In this document: in pieces, positions 63,741 through 64,000 of the stretch
How positions within the stretch are numbered: the stretch's first letter is position 1
Layout: each line of letters starts with the position of its first letter
From: JACMQX01 sp040385105
GTDB taxonomy: Bacteria > Pseudomonadota > Gammaproteobacteria > Burkholderiales > Burkholderiaceae_C
Length of the DNA stretch: 64,000 nt
NCBI GenBank assembly: GCA_040385105.1
Contig: JAZKHY010000072.1
Location: forward strand, 37,666 to 101,665
Direction: 5' to 3'
Translations under genes and position numbers: made by a program
The notes under the pieces: model-generated
Database searches by the model: none
Seen by the model: the letters and a program-made list of their open reading frames with translations, nothing else
What the model was told of the DNA's origin: nothing

Positions 63741-64000
63741 TTAACCGGCGATCGCGCCGATTTGCAGCTCGGTGAACTGCTGGCGATGCCCTTGACGTTT
63801 CTGATAGTGCTTGCGACGGCGCATCTTGAAGATGCGAACCTTGTCGTGCTTGCCGTGCGACAGCACTGTGGCTGTGACGGTTGCGCCGGACACCAGGGGT
63901 GTGCCAACCTTGAGATCGCTGCCGATGCCGACAGCCAAAACCTGGTCGATCACGATTTCCTGGCCTACGTCCGCAGCAATCTGTTCTACTTTAATTTTTT
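63741..64000 (-). CDS. rplU: 50S ribosomal protein L21, N-terminally cut by window edge
   Basis: Large-subunit protein. The frame is open from the stop at 63741 to the end of the window with KIKVEQIAADVGQEIVID before the visible MIDQVLAV-like region, and later VTVLSHGKHDK-like and KMRRRKHYQKRQGHRQ, which are diagnostic for L21. About 16-18 N-terminal residues lie beyond 64000. It is followed by rpmA. Confidence 0.96.
   Translation of the reverse strand, partial: KIKVEQIAADVGQEIVIDQVLAVGIGSDLKVGTPLVSGATVTATVLSHGKHDKVRIFKMRRRKHYQKRQGHRQQFTELQIGAIAG

Overview
The window is chromosomal, high-GC DNA, almost completely coding, from a betaproteobacterium of the order Burkholderiales. The gene order and family features (ubiE / Tim44-like / ubiJ / ubiB cluster, fmdB-DUF502-aspS-nudB-clsB block, CNP1-like protein beside rppH, minor pilin operon with PilY1) fit the Comamonadaceae best (Polaromonas, Rhodoferax, Ramlibacter, Variovorax and relatives). 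That placement is inference from recognised protein families; there is no rRNA gene to test it. No tRNA, rRNA, CRISPR array, insertion sequence, integrase or prophage block is visible. No intergenic stretch exceeds 300 bases.

Layout. 1-5.3 kb: end of gpmA, a small secreted protein, a carboxy-terminal processing protease, a MoeB/ThiF-type adenylyltransferase and a convergent AsmA-family protein. 5.6-12.4 kb: a signalling and envelope-stress neighbourhood with an orphan receiver, a NarL-type regulator, a divergent CHASE3 histidine kinase, and small membrane or stress proteins (DUF1328, YqjD/YqjE/YqjK-like set, two BON lipoproteins, CsbD-like, a zinc-ribbon metallopeptidase, and a 48-residue proline-rich ORF). 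12.6-16.9 kb: a ligase-associated Lhr-like helicase divergent from a SulP anion transporter. 16.9-22.8 kb: six overlapping type IV pilus genes, fimT-pilV-pilW-pilX-pilY1-pilE. 23.0-28.3 kb: DUF429 protein, hotdog thioesterase, BLUF photoreceptor, folE, then the ATP-dependent ligase and its exonuclease, which are the partners of the helicase 12 kb away.

28.3-33.6 kb: clsB, an endonuclease/phosphatase-family protein, nudB, aspS, a DUF502 membrane protein and an FmdB zinc ribbon, tightly packed on the minus strand. 33.7-39.7 kb: a sodium:solute symporter and the ubiquinone cluster ubiB-ubiJ-Tim44-like-ubiE-DUF971. 39.7-47.0 kb: an outer-membrane TpsB transporter, a protein with duplicated FecR-type repeats, and a 1290-residue FAD/Fe-S dehydrogenase. 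47.1-52.1 kb: a complete glycerol-3-phosphate ABC uptake operon, ugpBAECQ. 52.4-57.4 kb: hemA-prfA-prmC-grxD and a Lon-like AAA ATPase without a protease domain. 57.5-64.0 kb: lytic transglycosylase, proS, rppH, a CNP1-like protein, proB, obgE, rpmA and the start-truncated rplU.

Most of this is conserved core genome and I see no clear undescribed system. The items most worth a second look are the protease-less Lon-like ATPase, the TpsB transporter without a TpsA substrate beside a double-FecR protein, the effector-free BLUF protein beside folE, the TATAAT box placed so that the hemA mRNA would be leaderless, the REP-like palindromes just after stop codons, an AT-rich island before the pilus operon, and the proline-rich mini-ORF behind csbD.
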